Shown: positions 15,220-24,211, counted from the first letter of the stretch. The stretch: 64,000 nt of DNA from Candidatus Aalborgicola bjergmarkensis (GCA_016708725.1 JADJFE010000006.1:186001-250000); one strand, 5' to 3'. A program made the numbers and translations. The notes: generated by a model from the letters alone, not told the origin.

Positions 15220-15439
15220 CAGCCATATCCCCGGCAAGGGCATTGCACCATTCCATGGCTTCAGATTCCCGCACCTTGTCTGCCGCCATAGCCCGGTATC
15301 CATCATCAAGCAACGTATCCATCACATGAGGCCGGAGCAAATCCTCAATGAACTTGCTTATGCGTCGTTTGCCTATCGTTCGATACAAACCTTCGTAGAC
15401 AGCCTCGTCGAGGCTTATGGTCATTTTTTTGCATGGCAT
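15206..15439 (-). CDS. pemI: PemI/MazE-like antitoxin
   Basis: The 77-residue protein begins MPCKKMTISLDEAVYEGLYR, a ribbon-helix-helix DNA-binding start, followed by GKRRISKFIEDLLRPHV. It ends with an acidic tail (ESEAMEWCNALAGDMADATR) suited to wrap the toxin. I place the start at 15439, where GAGGA lies four bases upstream. It precedes pemK and overlaps it, and should repress the pair. Confidence 0.8.
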   Translation of the reverse strand: MPCKKMTISLDEAVYEGLYRTIGKRRISKFIEDLLRPHVMDTLLDDGYRAMAADKVRESEAMEWCNALAGDMADATR

Positions 15440-15539
15440 CCTCATAGAAGTAATACATCCTGCAACTATAGCAACCCAATCTCTTGTTAAACTGCTTGCT
15501 TCCCTCAACCGGAAGGGGGACTGGGGGGCAAAAAATTGG

Positions 15540-15590
15540 AAAATCAGCCCACACCCCTTATGAAACGTGCGGGAACAGCTATCAAAACAG
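15540..15590 (-). repeat. Dispersed repeat copy 7
   Basis: AAAATCAGCCCACACCCCTT followed by ATGAAACGTGCGGGAACAGC and TATCAAAA is a well-preserved member. It lies just beyond the 3' end of icmF and upstream of pemI. Confidence 0.8.
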
Positions 15591-15617
15591 CAGCACCTAG
15601 AAACGCCACCGCCAGCC

Positions 15618-18600
15618 TCACATACTGCGCCGGTACTGTCCGCCCACCTCGAACAAGGCGTTGGTGATCTGGCCCAGTGAGCAGCAGCGCACGGCATCCA
15701 TCAGCACAGCGAACACGTTGCCGTTGTCCATCACCGTCTGCTGCAAACGCTTGAGCATGATTGGTGCCTGCGCCGCATGGCGTACATGAAAGTCTGCCAG
15801 ACGCGCAAGCTGCGACTGCTTTTCAGCCTCGGTCGAGCGCGCCAGTTCCAGCTTGGTCGGCGCGGCGTCGCCCGTGGGGGAGCGGAAGGTGTTGACGCCG
15901 ACGATGGGCAACTCGCCCGTGTGTTTGAGCAGCTCGTAATGCATGCTCTCGTCCTGAATCTTGCTGCGCTGGTAGCCGGTTTCCATGGCACCCAGCACAC
16001 CGCCACGTTCCGCAATGCGCTCAAATTCGGCAAGCACGGCTTCTTCCACCAGCTCGGTCAGCTCTTCGACGATGAAAGCGCCCTGGTTCGGGTTTTCGTT
16101 TTTCGCCAGACCCCACTCGCGGTTGATGATGAGCTGGATCGCCATGGCGCGGCGCACGCTGTCTTCGGTGGGCGTGGTGATGGCCTCGTCAAAGGCGTTG
16201 GTGTGCAGGCTGTTGCAGTTGTCGTAAATGGCAATCAGTGCCTGCAAGGTGGTGCGGATGTCGTTGAACTGGATTTCCTGCGCATGCAGGCTGCGCCCGC
16301 TGGTCTGGATGTGGTACTTGAGCTTTTGGCTGCGCTCGTTGGCACCGTATTTGTCGCGCATCGTTACCGCCCAGATGCGCCGCGCCACCCGGCCCATGAC
16401 GGTGTATTCCGGGTCCATGCCGTTGGAAAAGAAAAAGCTCAGATTGGGTGCAAAGTCGTCAATGTGCATGCCGCGCGCCAGATAGGCTTCGACCAGCGTG
16501 AAGCCGTTGGACAGCGTGAACGCGAGCTGGCTGATGGGGTTGGCACCCGCTTCGGCGATGTGGTAGCCGGAAATCGACACCGAGTAGAAGTTGCGCACGC
16601 CGTGGTGCACAAACCATTCGGCGATGTCGCCCATGACCTTGAGGCTGAATTCGGTCGAGAAAATGCAGGTGTTCTGGCCCTGGTCTTCCTTGAGGATGTC
16701 GGCCTGCACCGTGCCGCGCACATTGGCGAGCACCCATTCACGAACCTTTTCAACTTCGGTGGCGCTGGGTTCGCGGCCATTGTCGGATTGGAATCTGGCG
16801 AGATTTTGGTCTATGGCGGCGTTCATGAACATGGCCAGGATGGATGGCGCCGGGCCGTTGATGGTCATGGATACGCTGGTTGTGGGCGAACACAGGTCAA
16901 AGCCGTCGTACAGCACTTTCAGGTCGTCAAGCGTGGCAATGGACACGCCCGCGTTGCCGACCTTGCCGTAAATGTCCGGGCGCAGATCGGGATCAAAGCC
17001 GTAGAGCGTGACCGAATCGAAAGCGGTGGAAAGCCGTTTGGCCTCCATCCCCTGTGAAAGCAGCTTGAAGCGCCGGTTGGTGCGAAAGGCGTCGCCTTCA
17101 CCGGCGAACATGCGCGTCGGGTCTTCGTTTTCGCGCTTGAAGGCAAAGGTCCCAGCGGTGTAGGGGAAGCTGCCAGGCACGTTTTCCAGCATCAACCATT
17201 GCAGAATTTCACCGTGGTCTTCGAACGTGGGCAACGCCACCTTGCGGATCGTGGTGCCCGCCAGGCTTTTGCTGGTCAGCGCGGTGCGAATTTCCTTGTC
17301 ACGGATTTTGACGACGTATTCATCACCCGCATAGGCTTTGCGTAATTCCGGCCACTGCGTCAGCAGTTTTTGCGCTGCCGCATCCTGACGCTGCGTGCGT
17401 TCCTGCGCCAGACGCAGCACCACGGTACGTGCGCCATCGCGGCTGGCATCGTCCTCGTACAGCATGCGGGCTGTTTCGTTGAGCTGCTGCACTTCGCGCG
17501 CCAGCCGCGCCTGGGTTTTGGTGTGGCGTTTGTAGGCGCGCACCGTCTCGGAAATTTCGGCCAGATAGCGGCTGCGGCTTGACGGGATTACGGGGGTCTG
17601 ATTCGAGCTGCAGCGCACGGCGACGCGCGGCAATGTGCCTGGCTGGATAGGTAGCCCCAGCGCTTGCAAGCGCGGCAGCAGCGCCTGATACAAGGCGGTG
17701 ACACCATCGTCGTTGAAGCGCGCAGCCATGGTGCCGAATACCGGCATGGTTTCAGGTAGCAAAGTGAAGGCTTCGCGGTTGCGCTGCACCTGCTTGGCGA
17801 CGTCGCGCAACGCATCGGCGGCGCCCTTGCGGTCAAACTTGTTGATGGCGACGAATTCGGCAAAATCCAGCATGTCGATTTTTTCGAGCTGGCTGGCTGC
17901 GCCAAACTCGGGTGTCATGACGTACAGCGGCACATCAACCAACGGCACGATGGCGGCGTCGCCCTGCCCTATTCCCGAAGTCTCAACCACGATCAGATCA
18001 AACCCGGCCACCTTGCACGCGACGATCACATCGGGCAGTGCCTGGCTGATTGCACTGCCAAAGTCGCGCGTGGCCAGTGAGCGCATGAAAACACGTTCCA
18101 CCCCGCCCCATTTGCCAATGGCATTCATGCGGATGCGGTCGCCCAACAAGGCACCGCCGCTCTTGCGCCGCGAAGGATCAATGCTGATGATTGCCAGGCG
18201 CAAGGCATCGCCCTGGTCCAGCCTCAGCCTGCGGATCAGCTCGTCGGTCAGCGACGATTTGCCCGCACCGCCGGTGCCGGTGATGCCCAGAACAGGTATC
18301 TTTTTAGTAGCTGCTTGCGCTTGTAGTACGGGGCTTAGAGGGTGATTTGACCCCAAAGATTCGAGTCCGGTGATAAGCTGCGCCAGCGCACGCCATGCCG
18401 CTGGCGTGTGTCCGACGATGGCATCCAGGGTCTGCGGTGCCAAGGCGCTCAGGTCGGCATCGCACAGCATCAGCATCTCGCCGATCATGCCGGATAGCCC
18501 CATGCGCAGGCCGTCTTGCGGGCTGTAGATACGCCGCACGCCATAAGCCTGCAGTTCGGCGATTTCGCCGGGCACAATCACGCCACCGCCACCGCCAAAC

Positions 18601-18911
18601 ACCTGGATATGCGCGCCGCCCCGGCTATTCAGCAGATCAACCATGTACTTGAAATACTCGACATGCCCGCCCTGGTAAGAGCTGACGGCAATGCCATGTG
18701 CGTCTTCGTGCAAGGCCGCCGTCACCACCTCTTCCACACTGCGGTTATGGCCCAGGTGAATCACCTCGGCGCCCATACTTTGCAGGATGCGGCGCATGAT
18801 GTTGATCGAGGCATCGTGCCCGTCAAACAGGCTGGCGGCGGTGACAAAACGCAGTTTGTGCTGTGGGCGGTACTGGTTGTAATCCTGTGCGGGGGCTGGC
18901 AAAGCGCTCAT
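15618..18911 (-). CDS. icmF: Fused isobutyryl-CoA mutase IcmF
   Basis: IcmF interconverts isobutyryl- and n-butyryl-CoA (and related pairs) with coenzyme B12 and carries its own G-protein chaperone. In the 1097 residues the order is a B12-binding domain with D-G-H (DGHDAS, His32 as lower ligand), a MeaI-type GTPase with P-loop GTGGAGKSS (about 208-216), then the mutase small-chain/barrel domain to the end. Length and fusion order match IcmF. The Met at 18911 starts the conserved part. The linker at about 187-203 (SNHPLSPVLQAQAATKK) is encoded by a dispersed repeat. A palindrome lies 47 bases upstream. Confidence 0.95.
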   Translation of the reverse strand: MSALPAPAQDYNQYRPQHKLRFVTAASLFDGHDASINIMRRILQSMGAEVIHLGHNRSVEEVVTAALHEDAHGIAVSSYQGGHVEYFKYMVDLLNSRGGAHIQVFGGGGGVIVPGEIAELQAYGVRRIYSPQDGLRMGLSGMIGEMLMLCDADLSALAPQTLDAIVGHTPAAWRALAQLITGLESLGSNHPLSPVLQAQAATKKIPVLGITGTGGAGKSSLTDELIRRLRLDQGDALRLAIISIDPSRRKSGGALLGDRIRMNAIGKWGGVERVFMRSLATRDFGSAISQALPDVIVACKVAGFDLIVVETSGIGQGDAAIVPLVDVPLYVMTPEFGAASQLEKIDMLDFAEFVAINKFDRKGAADALRDVAKQVQRNREAFTLLPETMPVFGTMAARFNDDGVTALYQALLPRLQALGLPIQPGTLPRVAVRCSSNQTPVIPSSRSRYLAEISETVRAYKRHTKTQARLAREVQQLNETARMLYEDDASRDGARTVVLRLAQERTQRQDAAAQKLLTQWPELRKAYAGDEYVVKIRDKEIRTALTSKSLAGTTIRKVALPTFEDHGEILQWLMLENVPGSFPYTAGTFAFKRENEDPTRMFAGEGDAFRTNRRFKLLSQGMEAKRLSTAFDSVTLYGFDPDLRPDIYGKVGNAGVSIATLDDLKVLYDGFDLCSPTTSVSMTINGPAPSILAMFMNAAIDQNLARFQSDNGREPSATEVEKVREWVLANVRGTVQADILKEDQGQNTCIFSTEFSLKVMGDIAEWFVHHGVRNFYSVSISGYHIAEAGANPISQLAFTLSNGFTLVEAYLARGMHIDDFAPNLSFFFSNGMDPEYTVMGRVARRIWAVTMRDKYGANERSQKLKYHIQTSGRSLHAQEIQFNDIRTTLQALIAIYDNCNSLHTNAFDEAITTPTEDSVRRAMAIQLIINREWGLAKNENPNQGAFIVEELTELVEEAVLAEFERIAERGGVLGAMETGYQRSKIQDESMHYELLKHTGELPIVGVNTFRSPTGDAAPTKLELARSTEAEKQSQLARLADFHVRHAAQAPIMLKRLQQTVMDNGNVFAVLMDAVRCCSLGQITNALFEVGGQYRRSM
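18301..18354 (+). repeat. Dispersed repeat copy 8, in frame inside icmF
   Basis: TAGTAGCTGCTTGCGCTTG, then TAGTACGGGGCTTAGAGG and GTGATTTGACCCC, is a complete family member. It sits between the B12-binding and GTPase domain codons of icmF and stays open in the coding frame. Confidence 0.8.
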
Positions 18912-18957
18912 GGGGTCTTTTTCGCAGGTTGAAAACGAAGACGGCCAAGTATAGTTC

Positions 18958-18985
18958 TTTTTGCAAAGCAAATGCTTTGTAAAAA
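18958..18985. promoter_or_regulatory. AT-rich palindrome upstream of icmF
   Basis: TTTTTGCAAAGCA and TGCTTTGTAAAAA are inverted over 13 bases with one mismatch and a two-base centre. It lies 47 bases before the icmF start and 14 bases beyond the EamA stop. It may be an operator for icmF, or a weak terminator for the EamA gene given the A/T flanks, or both. Confidence 0.5.
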
Positions 18986-18998
18986 TAAAACAGCCAGA

Positions 18999-19892
18999 CT
19001 ACCTGCCAGGCCGCAGCATCGTCATGCCAATGCCAGCAAAAATCAGCGCGATACCGAGGTAATGGAAAAACCTGGGCACTTCGCCCAGAAAAAGCGCTGC
19101 GAGCAGCGTGCCAAAAACCGGCATCAGGTGAATAAACAGGCTGGCGCGGTTGGCGCCGACTTCAGCGACGCTGCGGTTGTACAGCACGTAGCTGATAAAG
19201 CTCGGAAACACCCCCAGATAGACGATGGCAGAGAGCGACATGGAGCTGACAACGAGCACCTGGCCATGCAGTGTTTCCCAAGCCACCGCAGGCGCCAGCG
19301 TGCACAGGCCAATGGCGATCATGGCTGCCAACAACAGCATGGGGTGCAGCCCCGCAGGCCGCCACGCCAGCGCCACGGTGTAAATGGCCCAATCCACCAC
19401 GGCCAGCAGCAACCAGACATCGCCCACGTTGAAATGCAGCTTGGCCAATACCGACACACTGCCACGCCCGACGATGACCAGCACGCCCGCAAACGACACC
19501 AAAGTACCCAGCCACTCCAGCGCCTGCAGCCGTTTGCCCAGAAAGGCCCAGGAAATGACAATGGTCACAATCGGTATGACGGAATTGAGCAAGGCGGCAT
19601 TGGTTGCCGTTGTGTGCTGCAAGCCCAGATAAGCAAAGCTGTTGAAACCAGCCACACCCAGCAGACCGAACACCAGCAGCACCCGCCACCCCCGGCGCAG
19701 CAGCGGCCATTGCTGCCGCAGATGCGGCAGTGCCAGGGGAAAGACAAACAGCGCGGCAACAACCCAGCGCCAGAAAACCAGGGTAAAAGGAGGCACATCG
19801 GCGCGCACCGCACGGCCAACGACCATATTGCTGGCCCAGAACAGCACGGTCAGAACCAGCATCAGATAGGGATTGGCAAGATACCGGGGCAT
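18999..19892 (-). CDS. EamA/DMT-family transporter
   Basis: The 297-residue inner-membrane protein is predicted to have ten helices arranged as two EamA repeats. Typical cues are FWASNMVVGRAV in helix 1, PPFTLVFWRWVVAALFVFPLA, and the second-repeat LYNRSVAEVGANRASLFIHLMPVF followed by GEVPRFFHYLG. Members export metabolites such as amino acids, nucleosides or drugs; the substrate is not predictable. The start at 19892 begins the first helix region; 23 upstream in-frame codons are less likely coding. Confidence 0.85.
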   Translation of the reverse strand: MPRYLANPYLMLVLTVLFWASNMVVGRAVRADVPPFTLVFWRWVVAALFVFPLALPHLRQQWPLLRRGWRVLLVFGLLGVAGFNSFAYLGLQHTTATNAALLNSVIPIVTIVISWAFLGKRLQALEWLGTLVSFAGVLVIVGRGSVSVLAKLHFNVGDVWLLLAVVDWAIYTVALAWRPAGLHPMLLLAAMIAIGLCTLAPAVAWETLHGQVLVVSSMSLSAIVYLGVFPSFISYVLYNRSVAEVGANRASLFIHLMPVFGTLLAALFLGEVPRFFHYLGIALIFAGIGMTMLRPGR

Positions 19893-19995
19893 GACAATGC
19901 ATCCGTTTGGTTTTTTGTGAAGGTTTTGCAGTGTAGGGGATACATCGGGCATGCCCGGCAAATGATTTAGACTCGCACGGCGGGAGTTTTCCGCT

Positions 19996-20020
19996 GCGGC
20001 CCGTTATTCCGGTGGGCCGC
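19996..20020 (+). other. GC-rich hairpin upstream of the small ORF at 20050
   Basis: GCGGCCC (19996-20002) and GGGCCGC (20014-20020) form a perfect seven-base stem with an eleven-base loop, followed by TTCGTTTATTTC. It sits in the presumed leader of the next gene. It could be a weak terminator or an mRNA-stabilising stem. Confidence 0.4.
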
Positions 20021-20049
20021 TTCGTTTATTTCAAACAAGGAGCGTGATG

Positions 20050-20304
20050 ATGATGGACAAACTGACAGACCTGCAAGGGATGGTGCGTGAGGCAATCGAC
20101 AAGGGTGCCACCAATGTGGAAGAGGTGCATAAAGCCCTCGCCAAGATGCCTTTGGACTTTTTGGCAAAAATTGGACCGCTGGAAAATCTGGCCAACCAGG
20201 GCAAAGCGCTGCAGGATCAATCCATTGGCAGCGTCTACGAAAGCATTCGTCTGGTGAACCAGAAAGCCGGTGAACTGGCCAGCCAGATGCTGGGCAAGAA
20301 GTAA
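20050..20304 (+). CDS. Small conserved-looking protein, function unknown
   Basis: An 84-residue, helix-rich acidic protein (MDKLTDLQGMVREAIDKGATN... to GELASQMLGKK) follows a strong AAGGAG; several adjacent ATG codons at 20047-20053 could be used. It has no signal peptide or membrane segment. The amphipathic helices with VYESIRLVNQKAGELASQ recall phasin-like or granule-associated small proteins, but I cannot assign a family. A hairpin separates it from the phosphatase gene downstream. Confidence 0.7.
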   Translation: MMDKLTDLQGMVREAIDKGATNVEEVHKALAKMPLDFLAKIGPLENLANQGKALQDQSIGSVYESIRLVNQKAGELASQMLGKK

Positions 20305-20313
20305 AGAACGCAG

Positions 20314-20333
20314 CCCGCCACGCCCGTGGCGGG
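20314..20333 (+). other. Hairpin directly before the phosphatase start
   Basis: CCCGCCAC and GTGGCGGG form a perfect eight-base stem with a GCCC loop. It ends six bases before the ATG at 20340 and has no T-run. In that place it would interfere with ribosome loading or act as an RNA-processing barrier. Confidence 0.5.
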
Positions 20334-20339
20334 TGATCT

Positions 20340-20840
20340 ATGAATACCTACTCGGTTTTGTTTGTCTGCATGGGCAATATCTGCCGCAGTCCCACGGCCC
20401 ACGGCGTGTTTCGACACAAGGTACAAGCGCAGGGTTTGGCCGAACGTGTACACACGGACTCAGCGGGCACCCATGACTACCACAGCGGCAGCCCGCCGGA
20501 TGAGCGTGCGCAACTGCACGCGGCCCAGCGCCAATACGACCTGTCAGACCTGCGCGCCCGGCAGATTCGCACGAACGACTTCGTACACTTCGACCTGCTC
20601 CTGGCCATGGACAATGACAACCTGGCATTGATGCGCGAACGCTGCCCCAAAATCCACCAGGGCAAGTTGCGTCGGTTGACCGAATTTTGCCTGACCCACG
20701 ATGCGAAAGAAGTACCCGATCCGTACTACGGCGGCTCCAATGGCTTTGAACGGGTGCTCGATCTGGTGGAGGATGCCTGCGAAGGGTTGCTGCAATACGT
20801 CCAGAAAGAAATACGCAAAAAGCCTGCAAGACCTATTTGA
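20340..20840 (+). CDS. Low-molecular-weight protein-tyrosine phosphatase
   Basis: The product dephosphorylates phosphotyrosine in proteins. The P-loop VCMGNICRSP holds the nucleophile Cys10 and Arg16 (C-x5-R-S), and DPYYGG near residue 122 holds the general-acid Asp. At 166 residues it is slightly longer than the usual ~155. In bacteria such enzymes often regulate exopolysaccharide kinases, but none is nearby. Its end overlaps the convergent sspB gene by eight bases. Confidence 0.9.
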   Translation: MNTYSVLFVCMGNICRSPTAHGVFRHKVQAQGLAERVHTDSAGTHDYHSGSPPDERAQLHAAQRQYDLSDLRARQIRTNDFVHFDLLLAMDNDNLALMRERCPKIHQGKLRRLTEFCLTHDAKEVPDPYYGGSNGFERVLDLVEDACEGLLQYVQKEIRKKPARPI

Positions 20841-21321
20841 TGCGCTTCAGGGATGGCTTGCCGCCACCGGATGGTGATGGTGGGTGATGGGGATGTTCCG
20901 CTGCATCGTCGGATGCGGACGTGCTGTTTGTCACAGAGGTGAGTACCGCTGGTTTGGCATGCGCCTGCGTGCCTTCGCTTGGCGCATGGCTGGAGCTTGC
21001 CAACATGGGGAAGGCCATGCCTTGGCCGTTTTCACGTGCGTAGATGGCAACAACCCGGTCCACGGGTACCAGGATGTCCCGCACCACGCCACCAAAGCGG
21101 CCTTTGAACTCGATGTATTCATTGCCCAGACGCAAGGCACTGGTGGCATCCATGCTGATGTTCAGCACGATTTCCCCATTTTTTACGTATTCATTGGGCA
21201 CCCGTACGGAGTCATCCACCAAAACGGCGATGTAAGGCGTAAACCCGTTATCCGTGCACCATTCGAACAAGGCACGAATGAGGTATGGTCGGGTCGAGGG
21301 GCTGTCTGTGGACTCGCTCAT
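20833..21321 (-). CDS. sspB: ClpXP adaptor SspB
   Basis: SspB delivers ssrA-tagged and other substrates to ClpXP. The 162-residue protein has the SspB core: RPYLIRALFEWCTDNGFTPY, VLNISMDATSAL, and GRFGGVVRDILVPVDRVVAIYA. A Ser/Ala/His-rich linker and a short basic C-terminal tail (PSLKRIK) follow, which in SspB binds ClpX. It follows sspA with a four-base overlap, the conserved sspAB order. Confidence 0.95.
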   Translation of the reverse strand: MSESTDSPSTRPYLIRALFEWCTDNGFTPYIAVLVDDSVRVPNEYVKNGEIVLNISMDATSALRLGNEYIEFKGRFGGVVRDILVPVDRVVAIYARENGQGMAFPMLASSSHAPSEGTQAHAKPAVLTSVTNSTSASDDAAEHPHHPPSPSGGGKPSLKRIK

Positions 21322-21929
21322 TTGCGCATGACTTTTTCGGAAGGCGTCAAGGCCTCGATAAAGGCTGGCCGGGAAAATATGCGCTCGGCGTACTTCAGCA
21401 AGGGCGTGGCATTCTTGCTCAGATCAATGCCATAGAAATCAAGGCGCCACAGCAAAGGCGCGATGGCCACATCCAGCATGGAAAAGTTGTCGCCCATCAT
21501 ATATTTGTATTTCGAGAATACGGGTGCGAGCTGGGTCAGCCGATCACGGACATGCGCGCGTGCCTTGGCGATTTCTTTCTCAAGGCCCTTGGCGTTGCGG
21601 GTCTCCAGGGTGGAGACGTGCATGAACAGTTCTTTCTCGAAATTGAGCAAAAACAAGCGCACCCGGGCGCGCTCGACGGGGTCTCCGGGCATCAGCTGGG
21701 GATGCGGGAAACGTTCGTCAATGTATTCATTGATGATGTTGGACTCGTACAGGATCAGGTCGCGTTCGACCAGAATAGGCACCTGACCATAAGGGTTCAT
21801 GACGGCAATATCTTCGGGCTTGTTGTACAAATCAACATCCCGGATTTCAAAGTCCATTCCCTTTTCGAACAGGACAAAACGGCAACGGTGGGAAAAGGGG
21901 CAGGTTGTTCCTGAATACAGCACCATCAT
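21318..21929 (-). CDS. sspA: Stringent starvation protein A (GST fold)
   Basis: SspA binds RNA polymerase and alters promoter use in stationary phase and acid stress. The 203-residue protein has the thioredoxin-like N-terminal domain (MMVLYSGTTCPFSHRCRFVLFEKGM; NPYGQVPILVERD; LYESNIINEYIDERFP) and an all-helical C-terminal GST domain. Like other SspA proteins it is a GST fold, and the sspB neighbour settles the name. The cytochrome bc1 genes lie upstream, an order common in betaproteobacteria, with a terminator between. Confidence 0.9.
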   Translation of the reverse strand: MMVLYSGTTCPFSHRCRFVLFEKGMDFEIRDVDLYNKPEDIAVMNPYGQVPILVERDLILYESNIINEYIDERFPHPQLMPGDPVERARVRLFLLNFEKELFMHVSTLETRNAKGLEKEIAKARAHVRDRLTQLAPVFSKYKYMMGDNFSMLDVAIAPLLWRLDFYGIDLSKNATPLLKYAERIFSRPAFIEALTPSEKVMRK

Positions 21930-21949
21930 GGCGAAAGACTCCTAAAAAT

Positions 21950-21983
21950 CAAAAAGAGTGGGCTGCCAGCGCGAACCCACTCT
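21950..21983 (-). terminator. Rho-independent terminator of the pet operon
   Basis: On the minus strand AGAGTGGG pairs with CCCACTCT over eight bases with a 13-base loop. TTTTTGATTTTT follows. It lies 36 bases beyond the petC stop and before sspA. Confidence 0.8.
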
Positions 21984-22018
21984 ACAAAATGCGGCTCTAA
22001 AACATCAAAGTTATCTGG

Positions 22019-22777
22019 CTATTTGATGTCCTTCCAGTACGCGGCATTGAGACGCCAGGTGCTGAAGATCAGGAGCAATAGAAACGCCATCACACCAAAA
22101 CCGATGCGCACGCGCGTATTCTGGGCGGGTTCAGCCATCCATTGCAAATAACCCACCAGATCACCAACCGCCTGATCGTACTGCTCGGGGGTCATGGTTC
22201 CGGCAGACAACTGCTTCCACCCCTTGATGGCGTGCGACTCCTGTCCATGCCCGGCCTGGGTGTCAAAAATGGGTGTGCGCATGCCCTGCAACTCCCACAG
22301 TGCGTGGGGCATGGCAATATTGGGGAACGCCAGATTGTTCCAGCCCGTGGCCTTGGTGTCATCCGGGTAGAACGTGCGCAGGTAGGTGTACAGATAATCT
22401 GCTCCCGTGCCCTTGCCCTGTGCGGCGCGCGAGCGCGCGATGACGGTCAGGTCTGGGGGATTGGCTCCGAACCACTCCTTGGCCTGGCGCGGATCAATGG
22501 CTGCTTTCATGGTCTCCCCGACCTTTTCGGTGGTGAAGAGCAGGTTCTCCTTGATCTGCTGCTCCGTCAACCCGATGTCCTTGAGCCGGTTGAAGCGCAT
22601 GAAAGCCGCCGAGTGGCAATTGAGACAATAGTTGACAAACAGCTTGGCGCCATTTTGCAAGGCGGGAAGATCGTGGCTCCTGTCAGGGGCCTTATCCCAA
22701 GGATGACCACCACCACTGGCATGGGCACTGGCCGCAAAACCAGCGGCAAGCATCAAGACCAACAAAAATTTTTTCAT
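22019..22777 (-). CDS. petC: Cytochrome c1 of the bc1 complex
   Basis: Cytochrome c1 accepts electrons from the Rieske protein and passes them to soluble cytochrome c. The 252-residue precursor has a signal peptide (MKKFLLVLMLAAGFAASAHA) and the heme c site CLNCHS. NIAMPHALWELQG provides the axial Met region, and a C-terminal membrane anchor (FGVMAFLLLLIFSTW) ends the protein. The Met at 22777 begins the signal peptide; the open frame upstream is not conserved. It is the last gene of petABC, 17 bases after petB. Confidence 0.95.
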   Translation of the reverse strand: MKKFLLVLMLAAGFAASAHASGGGHPWDKAPDRSHDLPALQNGAKLFVNYCLNCHSAAFMRFNRLKDIGLTEQQIKENLLFTTEKVGETMKAAIDPRQAKEWFGANPPDLTVIARSRAAQGKGTGADYLYTYLRTFYPDDTKATGWNNLAFPNIAMPHALWELQGMRTPIFDTQAGHGQESHAIKGWKQLSAGTMTPEQYDQAVGDLVGYLQWMAEPAQNTRVRIGFGVMAFLLLLIFSTWRLNAAYWKDIK

Positions 22778-22794
22778 TTGTGCGTTCTTTCGTC

Positions 22795-24198
22795 TCAGTG
22801 GGCAACAAAATTGACACGGGTAGGCACTGGTTTGGCTTCTCCGAGACGGCTCCACCATGGCATCAGGATGAAAAACCCGAAATAAAACAGCGTGCCAATT
22901 TGCGATACGCGCTCACCCACGGGAGAAGGCGGCTGGGTTCCCAGATACGCCAGAATGATGAAATTGACGACGAATACCGCGTAGAGGTACTTGTGCCAAT
23001 CAGGTCGGTAGCGGATGGATTTGACGGTGCAATTGTCCAGCCAGGGCAGGAAGAACAGGATCACGACGGCCCCCCCCATGGAAACCACACCCCAGAATTT
23101 GGCGTCAATGGAAAGCATCATGGCAACCACCGCTGCAGCCAATAACACAAACATCCCCTTGAAAATGGCAGGCATCCTGAATTTGAAGACAAGCAATGCG
23201 GTACCACCCAACACACAGGCGATCAAGACCAGCAGCATTTCGTCGGTAATCGCACGCAACATGGAATAAAACGGCGTGAAATACCACACGGGTGCAATGT
23301 GCAACGGGGTCTGCATGGGGTCTGCCGGGATGAAGTTGTTGTACTCCAGGAAGTACCCGCCAAGCTCTGGCGCAAAAAAGACCACGGCGAAAAACACCAG
23401 CAAAAACACGCTAACACCAAAGATGTCATGCACGGTGTAGTAGGGATGAAAGGGAATACCATCGAGCGGAACGCCCTTGGCATCCTTGGTCGCCTTGATT
23501 TCGATACCGTCCGGATTATTCGAGCCGACATCATGCAGTGCAACCAGGTGGGCTACCACCAAGCCCAGCAAAACCAGGGGTACAGCAATCACGTGAAAGC
23601 TGAAAAAGCGGTTCAAGGTGGCGTCACCCACCACGTAATCACCACGAATCAACAGTGCCAGATCGGGACCGATGAACGGTATCGCCGCAAACAGGTTGAC
23701 AATCACCTGTGCACCCCAGTAGCTCATTTGCCCCCAGGGCAGCAAGTAGCCCATGAAGGCCTCAGCCATCAGGGCCAGGAAGATGGCGCAGCCAAAAAGC
23801 CAGACCAGTTCACGCGGCTTGCGGTAACTGCCATACAGCAGGCCACGAAACATGTGCAGGTACACAACCACGAAAAATGCCGATGCGCCGGTGGAATGCA
23901 TGTAGCGGATCATCCAGCCCCAGGGCACATCGCGCATGATGTATTCGACCGAGCCAAATGCCAAGGCAGCATCGGGCTTGTAGTGCATGGTCAGAAAAAT
24001 CCCGGTCACGATCTGGATCACCAGCACCAGCATCGCCAGCGAGCCGAAGATATACCAGAAGTTGAAATTTTTGGGCGCGTAATACTCCGCCATGTGGACG
24101 CGGTAGGCATCAAACGCCGTGGGCAAACGGTTTCCGAACCAGTTGACCAGCTTGGCGCTGGCCGTGGCATTGGGGGAAATTTCCTTGAAATCAGCCAT
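22795..24198 (-). CDS. petB: Cytochrome b of the bc1 complex
   Basis: This is the quinone-reacting membrane subunit. The 467-residue protein has the paired heme-ligand histidines in helices B and D (YMHSTGAS...YLHMFRGLLYG and SFHVIAVP...VAHLVALHDVG). The Qo-site PEWY equivalent here reads APVWYF. It has eight or more helices plus an extra C-terminal extension as in betaproteobacteria. The Met at 24198, with GAGG upstream, lies 13 bases after the petA stop; an earlier in-frame Met at 24234 would overlap petA. Confidence 0.95.
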   Translation of the reverse strand: MADFKEISPNATASAKLVNWFGNRLPTAFDAYRVHMAEYYAPKNFNFWYIFGSLAMLVLVIQIVTGIFLTMHYKPDAALAFGSVEYIMRDVPWGWMIRYMHSTGASAFFVVVYLHMFRGLLYGSYRKPRELVWLFGCAIFLALMAEAFMGYLLPWGQMSYWGAQVIVNLFAAIPFIGPDLALLIRGDYVVGDATLNRFFSFHVIAVPLVLLGLVVAHLVALHDVGSNNPDGIEIKATKDAKGVPLDGIPFHPYYTVHDIFGVSVFLLVFFAVVFFAPELGGYFLEYNNFIPADPMQTPLHIAPVWYFTPFYSMLRAITDEMLLVLIACVLGGTALLVFKFRMPAIFKGMFVLLAAAVVAMMLSIDAKFWGVVSMGGAVVILFFLPWLDNCTVKSIRYRPDWHKYLYAVFVVNFIILAYLGTQPPSPVGERVSQIGTLFYFGFFILMPWWSRLGEAKPVPTRVNFVAH

Positions 24199-24211
24199 GT
24201 CGATCTTTTCC

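Noticed and set aside
15777..17057. 426-codon open frame on the plus strand
   Set aside because: It is antisense to the mutase domain of icmF, which is conserved along its length.
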